Origin: DATHGT01 sp035317605
Lineage (GTDB): Bacteria; Methylomirabilota; Methylomirabilia; Rokubacteriales; CSP1-6
Assembly (NCBI GenBank): GCA_035317605.1
Contig: DATHGT010000087.1
Span: 1-7,892, forward strand
Length of the DNA stretch: 7,892 nucleotides
Direction: 5' to 3'
Shown here piece after piece: positions 7,791 to 7,892 of this stretch. The notes under the pieces are model-generated. The model was not told the DNA's origin and did no database searches. It worked only from the letters and a program-made list of their open reading frames with translations. The stretch's first letter is position 1; each line of letters starts with the position of its first letter. The translations under genes were made by a program, and so were the position numbers.

Positions 7791-7824
7791 GCTGAGCGCC
7801 CTCAGCTACGCTGGGGCGCTCAGC
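7791..7824 (-). terminator. Strong hairpin just after the right-edge gene, possible terminator without T tract
   Basis: GCTGAGCGCCC (7791-7801) pairs perfectly with 7814-7824, and the interior continues as CAGC (7803-7806) with GCTG (7810-7813) around TAC, leaving only T7802 unpaired. It starts two bases past the TGA of the leftward gene ending at 7827. No T tract follows on the minus strand (ATCCGAACG), so it may be a mRNA 3'-end stabiliser or Rho-assisted end rather than a true intrinsic terminator. Confidence 0.55.
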
Positions 7825-7826
7825 GA

Positions 7827-7892
7827 TCACGCGAACGGCTTCAGTAACTCGTCGGGCGTGACCGGCGAGGAAACGACTTGAAATCCGGCGAG
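7827..7892 (-). CDS. C-terminal end of an unidentified protein, partial
   Basis: The last 21 residues plus stop of a leftward gene entering from the right edge: LAGFQVVSSPVTPDELLKPFA then TGA (7829-7827). The composition (hydrophobic/acidic mix, third positions mostly G/C) looks like real coding sequence, and a strong hairpin follows the stop by two bases, as expected at a gene end. Too little is present to name a family. The other minus frames here are Arg-rich and less protein-like. Confidence 0.5.
   Translation of the reverse strand, partial: LAGFQVVSSPVTPDELLKPFA

Noticed and set aside
7633..7881. Plus-strand small open frame through repeat copy 2
   Set aside because: It is made of translated repeat sequence, has no ribosome binding site and runs antisense to the partial gene at the right edge.

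Overview
The window is a GC-rich (visibly about two-thirds G+C), gene-dense bacterial segment. Four genes run leftward as one apparent operon (positions 1-4962), one gene runs rightward (5105-6949), one small gene runs leftward (7148-7528), and the last 22 codons of a further leftward gene enter from the right edge (7827-7892). GC-rich codon use, Shine-Dalgarno starts, a CbrA-type SSF-histidine kinase, an ACT-domain malic enzyme and a DUF169/uroporphyrinogen-decarboxylase-family fusion fit an uncultured soil or subsurface lineage such as Rokubacteria/Methylomirabilota or a deltaproteobacterium. This placement is a guess; there is no rRNA or other marker gene to settle it.

Region 1 (4962 down to 1, minus strand). 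Transcribed in order: an NAD-type malic enzyme with an N-terminal ACT domain; after 16 nt, a 65-residue two-helix membrane protein; overlapping it by 4 nt (GTGA), a 992-residue sensor kinase built as a sodium:solute-symporter-like transporter, linker (STAC-like), PAS and HisKA/HATPase; after 9 nt, an NtrC/CbrB-type response regulator cut by the left edge. The last three resemble the CbrX-CbrA-CbrB arrangement of pseudomonads, a carbon/nitrogen-balance signalling system. The tight link to a malic enzyme suggests control of C4-acid or amino-acid use, but the signal is unknown.

Region 2 (4963-5104) is a 142-bp divergent intergenic space with a good ribosome binding site at each end and only weak candidate promoters.

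Region 3 (5105-6949) encodes a 614-residue protein joining a DUF169 domain to a URO-D/MtaA-type domain. The C-terminal half keeps a His-x-Cys ... Cys set matching the zinc/thiol site of corrinoid (methylcobamide) methyltransferases rather than haem-pathway HemE.

Region 4 (6950-7892) has a glycine-rich RRM RNA-binding protein with its own terminator and an approximately 100-nt structured leader. It is flanked on both sides by two same-orientation copies of a roughly 70-bp two-hairpin repeat, each preceded 27-28 bp upstream by a degenerate half copy. A strong hairpin (7791-7824) lies just after the stop of the gene entering from the right. I found no tRNA, rRNA, CRISPR or transposase gene.
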